A DNA stretch of 64,000 nucleotides from Novosphingobium sp. KA1 (GTDB lineage Bacteria; Pseudomonadota; Alphaproteobacteria; Sphingomonadales; Sphingomonadaceae). Positions 27,074 through 36,980 of this stretch are shown piece after piece (position 1 is the stretch's first letter; every line of letters begins with the position of its first letter). The stretch spans positions 1,117,501 through 1,181,500 of the forward strand of contig NZ_CP021247.1 in the NCBI RefSeq assembly GCF_017309955.1, read 5' to 3'. Position numbers and translations under genes: made by a program. The notes below the pieces were generated by a model, which saw only the letters and a program-made list of their open reading frames with translations, was not told the DNA's origin and did not search any database.

Positions 27074-27595
27074 TCAGGATCCTTGCATCATCCGCGCGAA
27101 CAGGAATTCCTCGTCGCGCTGCTCGCCGACCATGAAGTGGATGTCGGCGACCTTGGCGAAACCATAGCGCGCATAGAATTTCTGCGCCCCCTCATTGCCG
27201 CTCCAGACCGAGAGCTGCACTTCGTCGGCCTCGTGGTTGCCTGCCACCTCCAGCGCCCAGTCCATCAGCCGGGCGCCGATGCCCTGTCCGGTCGCATCGG
27301 GATCGGTGTAAAGCTGCTTGAGTTCGATCACCTGCCCGCCGCGCGCATGTTCGGGCCAACCGCAAGTCATCACCAGCTTGCAGAAACCCAGCAACCTGCC
27401 GTCCGCCTCGGCCAGCATCACCCGCATCTCCGGATCGGCGATCTCCTTGCCGATCTTGGCCTCGCTGTGCGATTCGGCGAGGAAATTGGCGAGATCCTCC
27501 GCCCGGTACATGTGCCCGAACTTGACGACAAAACTGCGGCGGCCAAGGTCGGCCAGGGCGGCGGCATCGGCGGGAACGGCGGGTCGCAGGTTCAT
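27074..27595 (-). CDS. GNAT N-acetyltransferase
   Basis: A 173-residue protein with a complete GNAT fold: MNLRPAVPADAAALADLGRRSF at the N-terminus, LKQLYTDPDATGQGIGARLMDWAL as the acetyl-CoA loop (Q/R-x2-G-x-G/A form), and GNEGAQKFYARYGFAKVADIHF at the end. The substrate is unknown. ATG at 27595 overlaps the previous stop (TGATG); a GTG one codon earlier is also possible. It lies between a second GNAT and sseA in an overlapping operon. Confidence 0.88.
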   Translation of the reverse strand: MNLRPAVPADAAALADLGRRSFVVKFGHMYRAEDLANFLAESHSEAKIGKEIADPEMRVMLAEADGRLLGFCKLVMTCGWPEHARGGQVIELKQLYTDPDATGQGIGARLMDWALEVAGNHEADEVQLSVWSGNEGAQKFYARYGFAKVADIHFMVGEQRDEEFLFARMMQGS

Positions 27596-28062
27596 CACAG
27601 GTCTTTCGTCATGCAGATCGAGAAATCATCGGAAACATAGTCGCCAAACGGCGGGCATTCGGCAAAGCCGTGGGCGCGGTAGAGGCCGTGCGCGGGATGG
27701 AACGGCTCGGGCCTGCCGGTTTCCAGGCTGACGCGAACATAACCGCGCGCGCGCGCTTCCTCGAGCAGGCGCAGCAGGATCGCCTTGCCCACCCCCTTGC
27801 CGCGATAGGCCGGTGCCGCCCGCATCGACTTCAGTTCCCCGTGCCCTTCGCCGAGGTGCTTGATCGCCCCGCAGCCGGCGAGGGTTTCACCGTCCCAGGC
27901 CGAGAAGAACGTCACGTCGCTCTGGCGCAGGCGCTCGGCCGGCATGGCGTGCACGCTTTCGGGCGGCGACCACTGGTGCATCTCGTCCAGATGGAACTGG
28001 AGCAGTTCAAGCACGGCAGGGGCCGCGAGGTCATCCTCGACAATGGTGAGCGCGAGCGTCAA
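27595..28062 (-). CDS. GNAT N-acetyltransferase (TTG start)
   Basis: A 155-residue GNAT. The acetyl-CoA loop is MRAAPAYRGKGVGKAILLRLLEEARARGY, and ETGRPEPFHPAHGLYRAHGF is the usual C-terminal helix-strand of YsnE-like enzymes. The start is TTG, overlapping the stop of the RDD gene (TTGA) with AGGGG seven bases before; no in-frame ATG fits. The substrate is unknown. Two adjacent GNATs of different sub-types next to an RDD gene are an unusual addition to the MoxR/DUF58 module. Confidence 0.85.
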   Translation of the reverse strand: MTLALTIVEDDLAAPAVLELLQFHLDEMHQWSPPESVHAMPAERLRQSDVTFFSAWDGETLAGCGAIKHLGEGHGELKSMRAAPAYRGKGVGKAILLRLLEEARARGYVRVSLETGRPEPFHPAHGLYRAHGFAECPPFGDYVSDDFSICMTKDL

Positions 28063-28988
28063 CGGGCATCCCCTGCAAACTTGTCGGCCTTGCGGCGGCC
28101 CATGCGCATGCCCGCTTCGAGCCGCGCGCGCAACTGGGTGTAATAGGCCTCGAGAAACGCGCGTTCGTCGTTCCAGCCATCGTTGCGGTCGATCTTGTGG
28201 GCAATCGTCTGATAGACGCTTTCCAGCGCCTGCAGACGGTTCTCGCGCAGCACCCGTTCCAGCGCCTGAAGCTCGTACTCGCCATAGACTGCCAGTTCGG
28301 CCTCGGTGAAGCGATACTCGCGCGCCGGGGCGGTGCCAAAGTCCTCGTCCTCGCTCCGGGGCTCCACCTCCAGCGACAGCGCCGCTTCCAGCTTCCGGCG
28401 GGGCCGCTCCAGCACCCAGGATCCCGCGATCACGTCACCGGCGCGCAAGTTGTCGCGGTTGAACAGGGGAAACAGCAGGAAGATCGCGAACCAGCCGCAG
28501 GCCGTCAGCCAGCCGATGCCGCTGTCCGCGCCCGCCTGGAGGATAAAGACGACCGGCAGGAACAGTTCGACATCGCGCAGCAGATTGCGCGCAATCACCA
28601 TCTCTGCGGTCAACCGGCCACCGTCGCGCGCGGCAATGCGAATCCCGGCCAGTCGCTTGCCGGGCGTGGCACCGCGCGGACCGAGTTCGAAGAACAGGAA
28701 ATAGGCGTTGCGGAACAGGAAGATCGCGATGAGCCACACGATCATGAGGAACTGCAGGGCGTGGCCGGCGGCGGAATTTTCCTCCAGCCTGCGATCGAAC
28801 GTGGTGACCCCGCCGGCAATGTAGATCAGCGCCCAGGTGGTTGCCACCATGAGCACGATCATGACGATGAAGTCGATCGCGACAGCGCCGAAGCGGGCGC
28901 CCCGGCTGGCGACGGTGACCGGCACCGAGATGCCTTCCGGGGTGACCAGCAGGCGATCGCGCGAGGAGCGGCGATGGCGGTTGGGCAT
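28059..28988 (-). CDS. RDD-family membrane protein
   Basis: A 309-residue protein. The RDD domain (about residues 15-190) begins VPVTVASRGARFGAVAIDF, with the Arg and Asp that name the family, and contains several membrane helices (FIVMIVLMVATTWALIYIAGG, FLMIVWLIAIFLFRNAYFLFF) and GATPGKRLAGIRI. The C-terminal 110 residues are soluble, charged and helical, ending RRKADKFAGDAR, a region not usual for RDD proteins. Transport or membrane scaffolding has been proposed for the family. It follows the SpoIIM-like gene by five bases; the 3' end overlaps the GNAT start. Confidence 0.88.
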   Translation of the reverse strand: MPNRHRRSSRDRLLVTPEGISVPVTVASRGARFGAVAIDFIVMIVLMVATTWALIYIAGGVTTFDRRLEENSAAGHALQFLMIVWLIAIFLFRNAYFLFFELGPRGATPGKRLAGIRIAARDGGRLTAEMVIARNLLRDVELFLPVVFILQAGADSGIGWLTACGWFAIFLLFPLFNRDNLRAGDVIAGSWVLERPRRKLEAALSLEVEPRSEDEDFGTAPAREYRFTEAELAVYGEYELQALERVLRENRLQALESVYQTIAHKIDRNDGWNDERAFLEAYYTQLRARLEAGMRMGRRKADKFAGDAR

Positions 28989-28993
28989 CGCGC

Positions 28994-30064
28994 TCACGCC
29001 TTGCGCCCCCGTTTGCCGATGCGCGGGTGATTGCCGCGAAAGGCGAAGAAGTAGGCGCACCATAGCGCCAGCATGAAGCCGCCGATCGCCAGCCGTCCAA
29101 ACGTCTGATCGACCAGCTGGCGGGCAAAACCTTCCAGCAGCGCGGCCAGGATCAGCATCAGCACCACCCCGGTCATCACCGTCGCCGCGCGGCGTCCAGC
29201 CTCGGAAGCCGCAGCCAGCACCGAGCGCCGTCCGGGAAATGCCATGGAACGGCCAATATGCAGCCCCGCGGCCCCCGCCAGCAGGATCGCGAAGAGTTCG
29301 GTGGTGCCGTGGATCGCCAGCCAGCCGGTGAAGTCGAGCAGCAGCCCCTTGCCGCTGTAGAGCCACAGCATCGCCCCGAGCAGCGCGGTGTTCTGCACCA
29401 GCAGCAGGAGTGTCGGCACGCCCAGTGCAAAACCGAGCGCGAAGGAGAGGATGCAGACCTGGGCATTGTTGCTGAACAGGCTGGCGGCAAACACGCTCAT
29501 GCCCGAACGGCCGGATTGGCCGAACAGCGTGGCGTGCAGCGCCTCGCGCGTGGCGCCGGGGACGCGCGATCCCGCCATTTCGGGCGAGACCAACGCCGCA
29601 TACCACTCGGTATCGTGGGCGACGAGCAACCAGCCGACCAGCGTCCCTGCGACCATGACCGCCAGCGCCACCAGCACGTCCACCCACATGGCCCGCACCG
29701 CCGCGCTCCAGCCGCCGCCCAGGAAGCCGCGCAGCCAGTCCCACAGCGAGGAACGCGGGCCGTAGACCACGAACCAAGCCCGCTGCACCAGCGCCTCGAG
29801 ATAGGCCAGCGTGGCCGCGTCGAGCGAGGTTTCGCGGGCGATCGAGAGGCTGGAGGCCACCGTGCGGTAGAGCCCCGGCAAGGCCAGCAGGTCCTCGTCG
29901 GAAAGGCTGCGCAGCCGCCCCTTTTCCATACGCGTGACGATGGCCTCGAGCCGCTGCCAGTCGCCCTCGCGCTCGAGCCGGAACCGGTCGGAGCGCAAGG
30001 CCACGCTGGCGATAGCGCTGGCCTGTCCTGCGGCCATATCCGTCCCTGTCGACATCGCGTTCAT
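28994..30064 (-). CDS. Stage II sporulation protein M-like (DUF95) membrane protein
   Basis: A 356-residue membrane protein with a soluble helical N-terminus (about 1-115) and five or six hydrophobic helices. The core is SLFSNNAQVCILSFALGFALG, VQNTALLGAMLWLYSGKG and IHGTTELFAILLAGAAGLHIG, which are the SpoIIM/DUF95 marks. The organism is not a spore former; the family is commonly found beside RDD, MoxR and DUF58 genes in Proteobacteria and is thought to act in the envelope. The start overlaps the DUF58 stop (ATGA). Confidence 0.9.
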   Translation of the reverse strand: MNAMSTGTDMAAGQASAIASVALRSDRFRLEREGDWQRLEAIVTRMEKGRLRSLSDEDLLALPGLYRTVASSLSIARETSLDAATLAYLEALVQRAWFVVYGPRSSLWDWLRGFLGGGWSAAVRAMWVDVLVALAVMVAGTLVGWLLVAHDTEWYAALVSPEMAGSRVPGATREALHATLFGQSGRSGMSVFAASLFSNNAQVCILSFALGFALGVPTLLLLVQNTALLGAMLWLYSGKGLLLDFTGWLAIHGTTELFAILLAGAAGLHIGRSMAFPGRRSVLAAASEAGRRAATVMTGVVLMLILAALLEGFARQLVDQTFGRLAIGGFMLALWCAYFFAFRGNHPRIGKRGRKA

Positions 30065-31389
30065 CCGATTGCTCCCGAACGCTTGATCGCCAGATAGGCA
30101 TCGATCAGCCGCGTGCCGATCGCCGCATAGGGTGCCTCGATCACTTCAACGCCCATCTGCCGCAGTTCGCGCAGGACCAGCGCCCGCTGGCGCAGCAGCA
30201 GATCCGCGGAAACCGCCATCGACAGCGCCTCCATGTCATCGGGTGCCGCCGACGAGATGCCTTCCAGTTCCTCGTCGGCGATCGCCACGAACAGCACCAG
30301 ATGGCGCGAGACCAGGCGGCCGATCGATTCGATCATCAGCTGCGCGCTGGTAGGATCGGCAAATTCGGAAAAGACCACGATCAGCGAGCGGCGCTGCAGC
30401 CGCGCCGCGAGTGTCGCCAGCGCAAGCGTGAAGTTCGGTTCTTCCGAGCGGTATTCGAGCCCGGCGGCAGCCCGCTGCAGGCGGTGGAAATCGCGCGAGG
30501 CGGCGATGAACGGCGTCGAGACTTCCGGATGCGCGGCAAATCCGAACAGGGCCACGCGGTCGCCGCCCTTGAGCGCGACATAGCCCGTCGCCAGTGCGGC
30601 CGAGACCGCCCGGTCGAGCCGCGGCACGCCGTCGACCGGCTCGCACATCGACTGCCCGCAGTCGAAGGCGAAGACGATCTGGTTGTTGCGTTCGACCTCG
30701 TATTCCTTGGCGTAGAGATGGACGTGGCGGGCCGAGGACTTCCAGTCGATCCGGCGGCGATCCATGCCCGGTTCGTATTCGGCGAGCGATTCGAACTGCG
30801 TGCCCTCGCCGCGAATCCGGCGGGCGAGGACGCCGAACTGCGCGTCCTTGAGAAAGACCTGCAATGCCGGCGAACGCACCGCCGCGACATTGGGCCAGAC
30901 CCGCACCTCCTCATCGAGATCGCCCGCCAGTTGCCGCGCGCCGAGCCCCAGCGGTCCGGTCCAGCGCAGCCAGGTGCGGCTGACTTTGCCGGTGCCGCGG
31001 CGCGAGGGTCGAAACGGCAGATTTCCGCGCCATTCCTCGCCATCACGGCGGAGCGAAAACTGCCCGCGCCCCCCTTCTGCCAGACGCGGATCGCAGCCCA
31101 GCGCAACCTCGATGCGCGATGCCCGCCCGCCGCGCAGCGCCGCTTCGACCGCGATGACCGCCTCGGCGCCCACTTCGACATCGCCCGGCACGGTGACCCG
31201 GAACCGCTCCAGCCGCCCGGCGAGCAAGGCGTCACAGAACACCAGCACAAAGACCGCAAGACCGACCAGAGGCGCCGCGATCCACGCCTCCGGCCGCGCC
31301 GCGCCGATCACCAGCGCGACCGGCGCGGCGATCGCCAGCAGCGCCGCCGCGCGGGCGGTGGGAACCAGGGGGGCGAAACGCAGGCTCAT
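30061..31389 (-). CDS. DUF58-domain protein with vWA-like fold
   Basis: A 442-residue protein with two N-terminal membrane helices (about 10-60) and an Ig-like strand region. The DUF58 core is ARRIRGEGTQFESLAEYEPGMDRRRIDWKSSARH, near residues 190-225. A vWA-like domain follows: VFAFDCGQSMCEPVDG is a MIDAS-like metal site in which DxSxS has become DCGQS, and SLIVVFSEFADP follows. It pairs with the MoxR ATPase directly upstream in the operon; such pairs are thought to act as chaperones or metal-inserters for partner proteins. Confidence 0.9.
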   Translation of the reverse strand: MSLRFAPLVPTARAAALLAIAAPVALVIGAARPEAWIAAPLVGLAVFVLVFCDALLAGRLERFRVTVPGDVEVGAEAVIAVEAALRGGRASRIEVALGCDPRLAEGGRGQFSLRRDGEEWRGNLPFRPSRRGTGKVSRTWLRWTGPLGLGARQLAGDLDEEVRVWPNVAAVRSPALQVFLKDAQFGVLARRIRGEGTQFESLAEYEPGMDRRRIDWKSSARHVHLYAKEYEVERNNQIVFAFDCGQSMCEPVDGVPRLDRAVSAALATGYVALKGGDRVALFGFAAHPEVSTPFIAASRDFHRLQRAAAGLEYRSEEPNFTLALATLAARLQRRSLIVVFSEFADPTSAQLMIESIGRLVSRHLVLFVAIADEELEGISSAAPDDMEALSMAVSADLLLRQRALVLRELRQMGVEVIEAPYAAIGTRLIDAYLAIKRSGAIG

Positions 31390-31393
31390 CGCG

Positions 31394-32364
<971 letters not shown>

Positions 32365-32368
<4 letters not shown>

Positions 32369-33693
32369 CGGGTAAGCTTCCTTTCGAGCGCGTGGAGATC
32401 GCGCGCAGCCTTGACGAGTTCCTGCGAACGCCGCGCCAGCCTCAGGCGCGCGGCGATCCGTGAAAAGGGTTCGGCGCCGGGATCACGCGCGGCAAGGGCG
32501 CGGTCGATGGCGGCATCGGCATCGGCGCCGTCGAGCGTGCGGGGCAAGCCGAGCGCGCGCACCAGCCGGTCGCGCGCGTGATCGGCATAAGGCCGGGAAA
32601 TCAGGTGAAGCCGCCCGGTGCGGCGCACCAGACCTGCCGCATTGGCCACCAGCGCGCGCTTGCCGAAGGCGATCGCCCGCCCGGAAACCGCCGGGGGACC
32701 GAAGCGCAGGAACGCGCGCCAGCCGAGCACCAGCGCGGCCAGCAGGAGACACAGCGTGGCCGCCAGGAACGGCGGCGTGAAGGCCAGCGTCAGCAGGTTC
32801 TGCGCCCGTCCGAAGCCGTTCAGCGTAAGATCGAAAGTGACGTCCTGGCTGGGGCCGACCTCGCTGGCCGCGACCAGCGCATCGATCAGCTGCGCCGAGC
32901 GGCGGTCCGCCATGCCCCAGTTGTCGACGAGATCGGGCTCGAACACCACAACGATCGGGTAGATGGCACCGACCTCTTCATCGATTTCCAGCGAGACACC
33001 GGCAGCCTGTGCCAGTCCCGGATAATCGCCGCCGTCGGCAATGAAACCAGCCAGAATCCGGCCCTTTTCATCCTCGACCAGCGGCACGAGGTTTTCCCCC
33101 TTGCCCCACTGCACCGCCTTGCGGCTGGGCAACGTGCCGGTGAGGCCGAGCCCCTTCCAGTTCAGCGGCCGGGCGCCGCCGTTCGCCTGCCCGGTTCCCA
33201 CGGTGACATCGTCGAGAAAACCCTTCCACTCGAACGGCGCGACGTCATCGATATTGACCCAGCCCTTCTGCGCGCCCTTCTGCTCCTGCTCGCGCGATGC
33301 GGGATAGGCCAGCCACTTGGGAGCGATGACCAGCGTCGGGCCGGTATAGCGCCGTTTGGAGACGATCTTGTCGATTGCCTTGCCGTCGCTCATGCTCGGC
33401 GGCGTCAGCACCAGCAGCCCCCGCTTGTCGAGCGAGCCGGCATTGCGTGACTTATGCACCGGATGGCCGCGCAGTTCGAGATATTGCGCCATCGCCGCAT
33501 AGCCGTTGAGCCCGCGTCCCTCGGCATGGGCCTCACCGTCATTGGTCTCGCTGAACCCGATACCGGTGCCGATCATCCACAGCAGCGCCATGAACAGCGC
33601 GGTGCCCAGCAGGACGAGCGCCAGCACCGCCCGGCGCGAGAAGGGATTGGCGCCGACTTCGACGGTTTCGGGATGCAGGTCGTTGCCGTTCAT
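32365..33693 (-). CDS. DUF4350-domain membrane protein
   Basis: A 442-residue protein with one membrane helix near the N-terminus (FSRRAVLALVLLGTALFMALLWMIG), an extracytoplasmic domain (GLNGYAAMAQYLELRGHPVHKSRNAG, then LVLTPPSMSDGKAIDKIV) and a second helix near residues 295-325. A soluble C-terminal tail follows. The ThuA/GATase-like fold of DUF4350 is recognisable in the LNGYAAM...LLVLTPP pattern. Function is unknown, but the gene is standard in MoxR/DUF58 operons. ATG at 33693 overlaps the DUF4129 stop; longer frames are shadows. Confidence 0.85.
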
Positions 33694-34343
33694 GCCGCCA
33701 GCCGCACTTGCGCAAAGGCGGCATAGGCCTCGCGCGCGGCCACCCAGTCCGGCGCGCCCAGATCGCGCAGGGCAAAGCGGCTGCGCTCCACCCGCTCGGC
33801 GATCGTGGCAAAGGCATGGCGACCGGCCTCGGGCAGCGCCGCCAGCACCGAAATCTCGCGCGCGGTGCTGGCCGGGTGGATCCAGTCCGGACGGCTGGCG
33901 CGGATCTGCTGCACGCTGCGGCGCAGGAGGAGATGGGTCGCCTCGGCGAACCGGCCTTCGGCGGCCAGCCGGTCGGCATCCTCGAGGAGGGCGGCGGCCT
34001 CGGCCCGGTCGGGCACCCATGCCGCCACGCCCTCATCCGCGTCCTTCGGCCGGCGATCCAGCAGCATCGGCCCCAGCACCCGCCAGAGCACAAACAGCGC
34101 CAGCACCGCGGCAAGCGCGATCAGCACATACTGGAAGATCGGCCAGGACATGCCCAGCGCCCGCCCGACCGGGGCCAGCAGCCATTCGAGCCAGCGGCCG
34201 AGTGCGCGCAGCCATTCGGGCGTCTGCGCCGGCGGCACCCGGACATGCGGCAAGGGCGCGTACTGGATGTCGGACGCGCCGCGCACCTCCGCCCAGTCCT
34301 CACCCGCCTTTGCTGCCGCCGCTGCTGCTGCTTGCCCCGCCAC
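33690..34343 (-). CDS. DUF4129-domain membrane protein, first gene of the MoxR/DUF58 operon
   Basis: A 217-residue protein. The Ala-rich start is followed by a soluble stretch, one membrane helix (FQYVLIALAAVLALFVLWRVL, about residues 70-92) and the C-terminal DUF4129 domain with EDADRLAAEGRFAEATHLLLRRSVQQIR and a STAREIS motif (about 163). The start is GTG at 34343 with AGGG just upstream. It opens a nine-gene run in which nearly every junction overlaps by about four bases or is separated by five or fewer. In other bacteria DUF4129 sits with MoxR, DUF58 and transglutaminase genes. Confidence 0.83.
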   Translation of the reverse strand: MAGQAAAAAAAKAGEDWAEVRGASDIQYAPLPHVRVPPAQTPEWLRALGRWLEWLLAPVGRALGMSWPIFQYVLIALAAVLALFVLWRVLGPMLLDRRPKDADEGVAAWVPDRAEAAALLEDADRLAAEGRFAEATHLLLRRSVQQIRASRPDWIHPASTAREISVLAALPEAGRHAFATIAERVERSRFALRDLGAPDWVAAREAYAAFAQVRLAA

Positions 34344-34495
34344 TCAAGCCCTATCTGCTACCACCGCGCCGATGATTGGCACGGGGTGGACCGGCAGGCA
34401 AGCCAGTGTCGCTTAACAAGTTGTCCGAACAGCGCTTTTCATGATTTCGCCCGGACGCCCGCGACCTGTCCGGCGGCGTCGCAGGCGAAATCTCA

Positions 34496-34516
34496 GGGCC
34501 AGTCCGGGACCGGCCC
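34496..34516 (-). other. Small palindrome after pheA
   Basis: GGGCC-a-GTCC-g-GGAC-c-GGCCC is symmetric and starts 14 bases past the pheA stop. There is no T-tract; it is a possible transcript end only. Confidence 0.35.
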
Positions 34517-34529
34517 CGTTCAATTTAGT

Positions 34530-35438
34530 TCAGCCCCGCGCGCGCGCCTGGCGATACGTGCCGAGCGGGCGCACGTACTTGCAGTGGAAGGCCAGTTCCT
34601 GCAGCGCCGAATCCACGCGCGGATCGCCCGGCGCGCCCTCGATGTCGGCATAGAACGTCGTCGCCGCGAAACTGGCGCCGATCTGGTAGCTTTCCAGCTT
34701 GGTCATGTTGACGCCGTTGGTCGCGAACCCGCCCAGCGCCTTGTAGAGCGCGGCGGCAATGTTCTTCACCTCGAAGATGAAGGTCGTCATCGCCTTCTCG
34801 CCCTTGAGCGCGAAGGGATCGAGCGGCTCGCGCGCCAGCACCACGAAGCGCGTGGTGTTGTTCGCCGCGTCCTCGACGTTTTCCTCGACGACCCTGAGGT
34901 CGTAGAGTTCGGCCGCCAGCTTGGGGGCGATGGCGCAGGCGCCGGTATCGCCCAGTTCGCGCACCAGCGCCGCGGCGCCGGCGGTATCGGCATAGGCCAT
35001 CGGCACGATGCCCCGCTCGCGCAAGTAATGGCGCGACTGGCCGAGGCCCTGCGGATGGCTGTAGGCGGCCGAGAACGGACCGGTGCTGCCATCGGCATGG
35101 GGCAGCGCCATCAGCGCATGGTGGATCGCCATGAAATGCTCGCCCACGATCGACAGCCCGCTTTCGGGCAGCAGGAAGTGGATGTCGGCCACGCGCCCGT
35201 GCTGCGAGTTCTCGATCGGGATGATCGCCCGCTCGGCGCGCCCTTCCTTCACCGCGTCGAGCGCGTCCTCGAACGAGAAGCACGGCAGCGGCAGGGCATT
35301 GGAATCGTATTCCAGCGCGGCGCGATGCGAATTGCATCCGGGCGCGCCCTGGAACGCCATCGCCCGGGCGGGATCTGCCGCGGCCGCGTCAGCCATGCGC
35401 GAAACGAGTTCGAGTGCGGGTTTGGGATAGGAGTTCAT
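34530..35438 (-). CDS. pheA: Prephenate dehydratase
   Basis: A 302-residue monofunctional enzyme that makes phenylpyruvate from prephenate for phenylalanine synthesis. The catalytic part has MAFQGAPGCNSHRAALEY, SFEDALDAVKEGRAERAIIPIENSQHGRV and the key TRF motif in NNTTRFVVLARE. The C-terminal ACT domain (about 205-295) has GGFATNGVNMTKLESYQIGA, an ES-Y-x version of the Phe-binding ESRP motif, so feedback control may differ. ATG at 35438 begins a normal-length protein. It is divergent from the cytochrome gene. Confidence 0.94.
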   Translation of the reverse strand: MNSYPKPALELVSRMADAAAADPARAMAFQGAPGCNSHRAALEYDSNALPLPCFSFEDALDAVKEGRAERAIIPIENSQHGRVADIHFLLPESGLSIVGEHFMAIHHALMALPHADGSTGPFSAAYSHPQGLGQSRHYLRERGIVPMAYADTAGAAALVRELGDTGACAIAPKLAAELYDLRVVEENVEDAANNTTRFVVLAREPLDPFALKGEKAMTTFIFEVKNIAAALYKALGGFATNGVNMTKLESYQIGASFAATTFYADIEGAPGDPRVDSALQELAFHCKYVRPLGTYRQARARG

Positions 35439-35559
35439 AGCGTCCGCGCGATTAGGCGGCATTGCGCGCGACCGCAATGGCTCTTGCGCTAACTTGCGGG
35501 CAACATTACGACCTCGAAGCCAAGAGGATCATCATAACAATACCCGGGGCAGACAGGAC

Positions 35560-36177
35560 ATGGACGATCGTTTCAATACAATTGCCGGGTGGACTCTGTT
35601 CGCCGGGGTCGTAGGTCTCGGTCTTTCGATTGCCAGTGGCATGTATTTTCGCGCCGACAAGCATGACCGTCCGGCGACGATGGGCTATGCGATCGAAGGC
35701 GTGGAACAGACCGCCGAGGGCGGCGCCGAGCCGCCGATCGCCACGCTGCTCGCCAGCGCCGACGTCGCCAAGGGCCAGGCCACGTTCGCCAAGTGCCAGT
35801 CGTGCCACACGGTCAACCAGGGCGGCGCCAACGGCATCGGCCCCAACCTCTACGGCGTCGTCGGCGAGGACGTGGGCAAGGGCGTGGGCGGCTTCGCCTT
35901 CTCCGACGCGCTCAAGGGCGTGGGCGGCAAGTGGGACTTCGACAAGCTGAACCAGTGGCTCAAGAGCCCCAAGGCAATGGCGCCCGGCACCAAGATGACC
36001 TTCGCGGGGCTTCCCAAGCCGGAAGACCGCGCCAACGTGATCGCCTATCTCAACGCCCAGGGCTCCAACCTGCCGCTGCCGACCGCCGCTGCGCCCGCTG
36101 CCGCACCCGCCGCCGACGCGCCTGCGGGCGATGCCTCGGCAGCACCGGCCGGCGAAGCCTCGGCCGCCGCGCAGTAA
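35560..36177 (+). CDS. Membrane-anchored cytochrome c (CycM/c552 type)
   Basis: A 205-residue protein. The N-terminal MDDRFNTIAGWTLFAGVVGLGLSIASG is an uncleaved membrane anchor. One class I haem domain follows, with CQSCHTV (haem attachment), GIGPNLYGVVGEDVG, and the Met ligand in APGTKMTFAGL. A disordered Ala/Pro/Asp tail of about 35 residues closes it. Relatives carry electrons from the bc1 complex to cytochrome oxidases in alphaproteobacteria. The start matches the conserved family N-terminus; the longer frame has no support. Confidence 0.93.
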   Translation: MDDRFNTIAGWTLFAGVVGLGLSIASGMYFRADKHDRPATMGYAIEGVEQTAEGGAEPPIATLLASADVAKGQATFAKCQSCHTVNQGGANGIGPNLYGVVGEDVGKGVGGFAFSDALKGVGGKWDFDKLNQWLKSPKAMAPGTKMTFAGLPKPEDRANVIAYLNAQGSNLPLPTAAAPAAAPAADAPAGDASAAPAGEASAAAQ

Positions 36178-36202
36178 TTCCCAGATCCGGCTCCGGCCGG
36201 CA

Positions 36203-36248
36203 GAAAACGGTCCGCAGGCTTCACCGAGTCGCCTGTCGGGCCGTTTTC
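36203..36248 (+). terminator. Terminator of the cytochrome c gene
   Basis: GAAAACGG (36203-36210) pairs with CCGTTTTC (36241-36248), with an inner CAGGC/GCCTG stem. It has a T-tract within the 3' arm. Confidence 0.65.
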
Positions 36249-36308
36249 GTCATTCGGGGGCTGCCAGGAACCCGGCCCGCGAATATACGGGCAGGACGAT
36301 AAAGGCGA

Positions 36309-36980
36309 TTACGCCTCCTCGCGCCCCTTGAAGCCCTTGGCGATCACGTACCACTCGGACGAATCCTTGCGGCTCGCCGGCGGCTTGGCATGCTTGACGC
36401 TCGAAAAGCGGCGCTTGAGCAGGTTCAGCAGTTCGGTATCGGTGCCGCCCGCAAAGACCTTGGCCACAAAAGTACCGCCCGGCGCCAGGGTCTGGATCGC
36501 GAAGTCGGCGGCAGTCTCGACCAGGCCCATCGTGCGCAAGTGGTCGGTCTGCTTGTGGCCCACGGTGTTCGCCGCCATGTCCGACAGCACGAGGTCGGGC
36601 GGCCCGTCGAGCGCACCTTCCAGCGCGGCGGGCGCCTCGTCGGCCATGAAGTCCATCTCGAAGATCGTCACCCCCTCGATCGGGTCGGTGGGCAGCAGGT
36701 CGATGCCCACGATCTTCGCCTGCGGGCGCTTGAGGCGCAGCACCTGGCTCCAGCCGCCCGGCGCGATGCCGAGGTCGACCGCGCGCTCGACACCCTTGAA
36801 CAGGTCGAACTTCTCGTCGAGCTCGACCAGCTTGTAGGCAGCGCGGCTGCGATAGCCGTCGGCCTTGGCCTTCTTCACGTAAGGGTCGTTGAGCTGGCGG
36901 GTCAGCCAGCGCGCCGAACTGGTCGTGCGCTTCTTGGCGGTACGAAGCCGCTCCTTGGGATCGCGTCCGGATCGGCTCAC
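36309..36980 (-). CDS. rlmE: 23S rRNA (uridine-2'-O-)-methyltransferase RlmE (FtsJ/RrmJ)
   Basis: A 223-residue enzyme methylating U2552 of 23S rRNA. It has the SAM-binding AVDLGIAPGGWSQVLRLK (DLGxxPGGWSQ), the catalytic K-D-K-E set with K in the N-terminal SRAAYKLVELDEKF, the D in LVLSDMAANTVGH, K in FVAKVFAGG, and E near the end in SSEWYVIAKGFKG. The start is GTG at 36980, with GGAGG seven bases before, overlapping the Ppx stop (GTGA). The basic N-terminus (about 35 residues) is typical of the alphaproteobacterial version. Confidence 0.95.
   Translation of the reverse strand: MSRSGRDPKERLRTAKKRTTSSARWLTRQLNDPYVKKAKADGYRSRAAYKLVELDEKFDLFKGVERAVDLGIAPGGWSQVLRLKRPQAKIVGIDLLPTDPIEGVTIFEMDFMADEAPAALEGALDGPPDLVLSDMAANTVGHKQTDHLRTMGLVETAADFAIQTLAPGGTFVAKVFAGGTDTELLNLLKRRFSSVKHAKPPASRKDSSEWYVIAKGFKGREEA

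Noticed and set aside
28989..30101. Upstream part of a 680-codon frame that would extend the RDD protein
   Set aside because: It overlaps the SpoIIM-like gene in another frame; the RDD family start at 28988 gives the normal protein.
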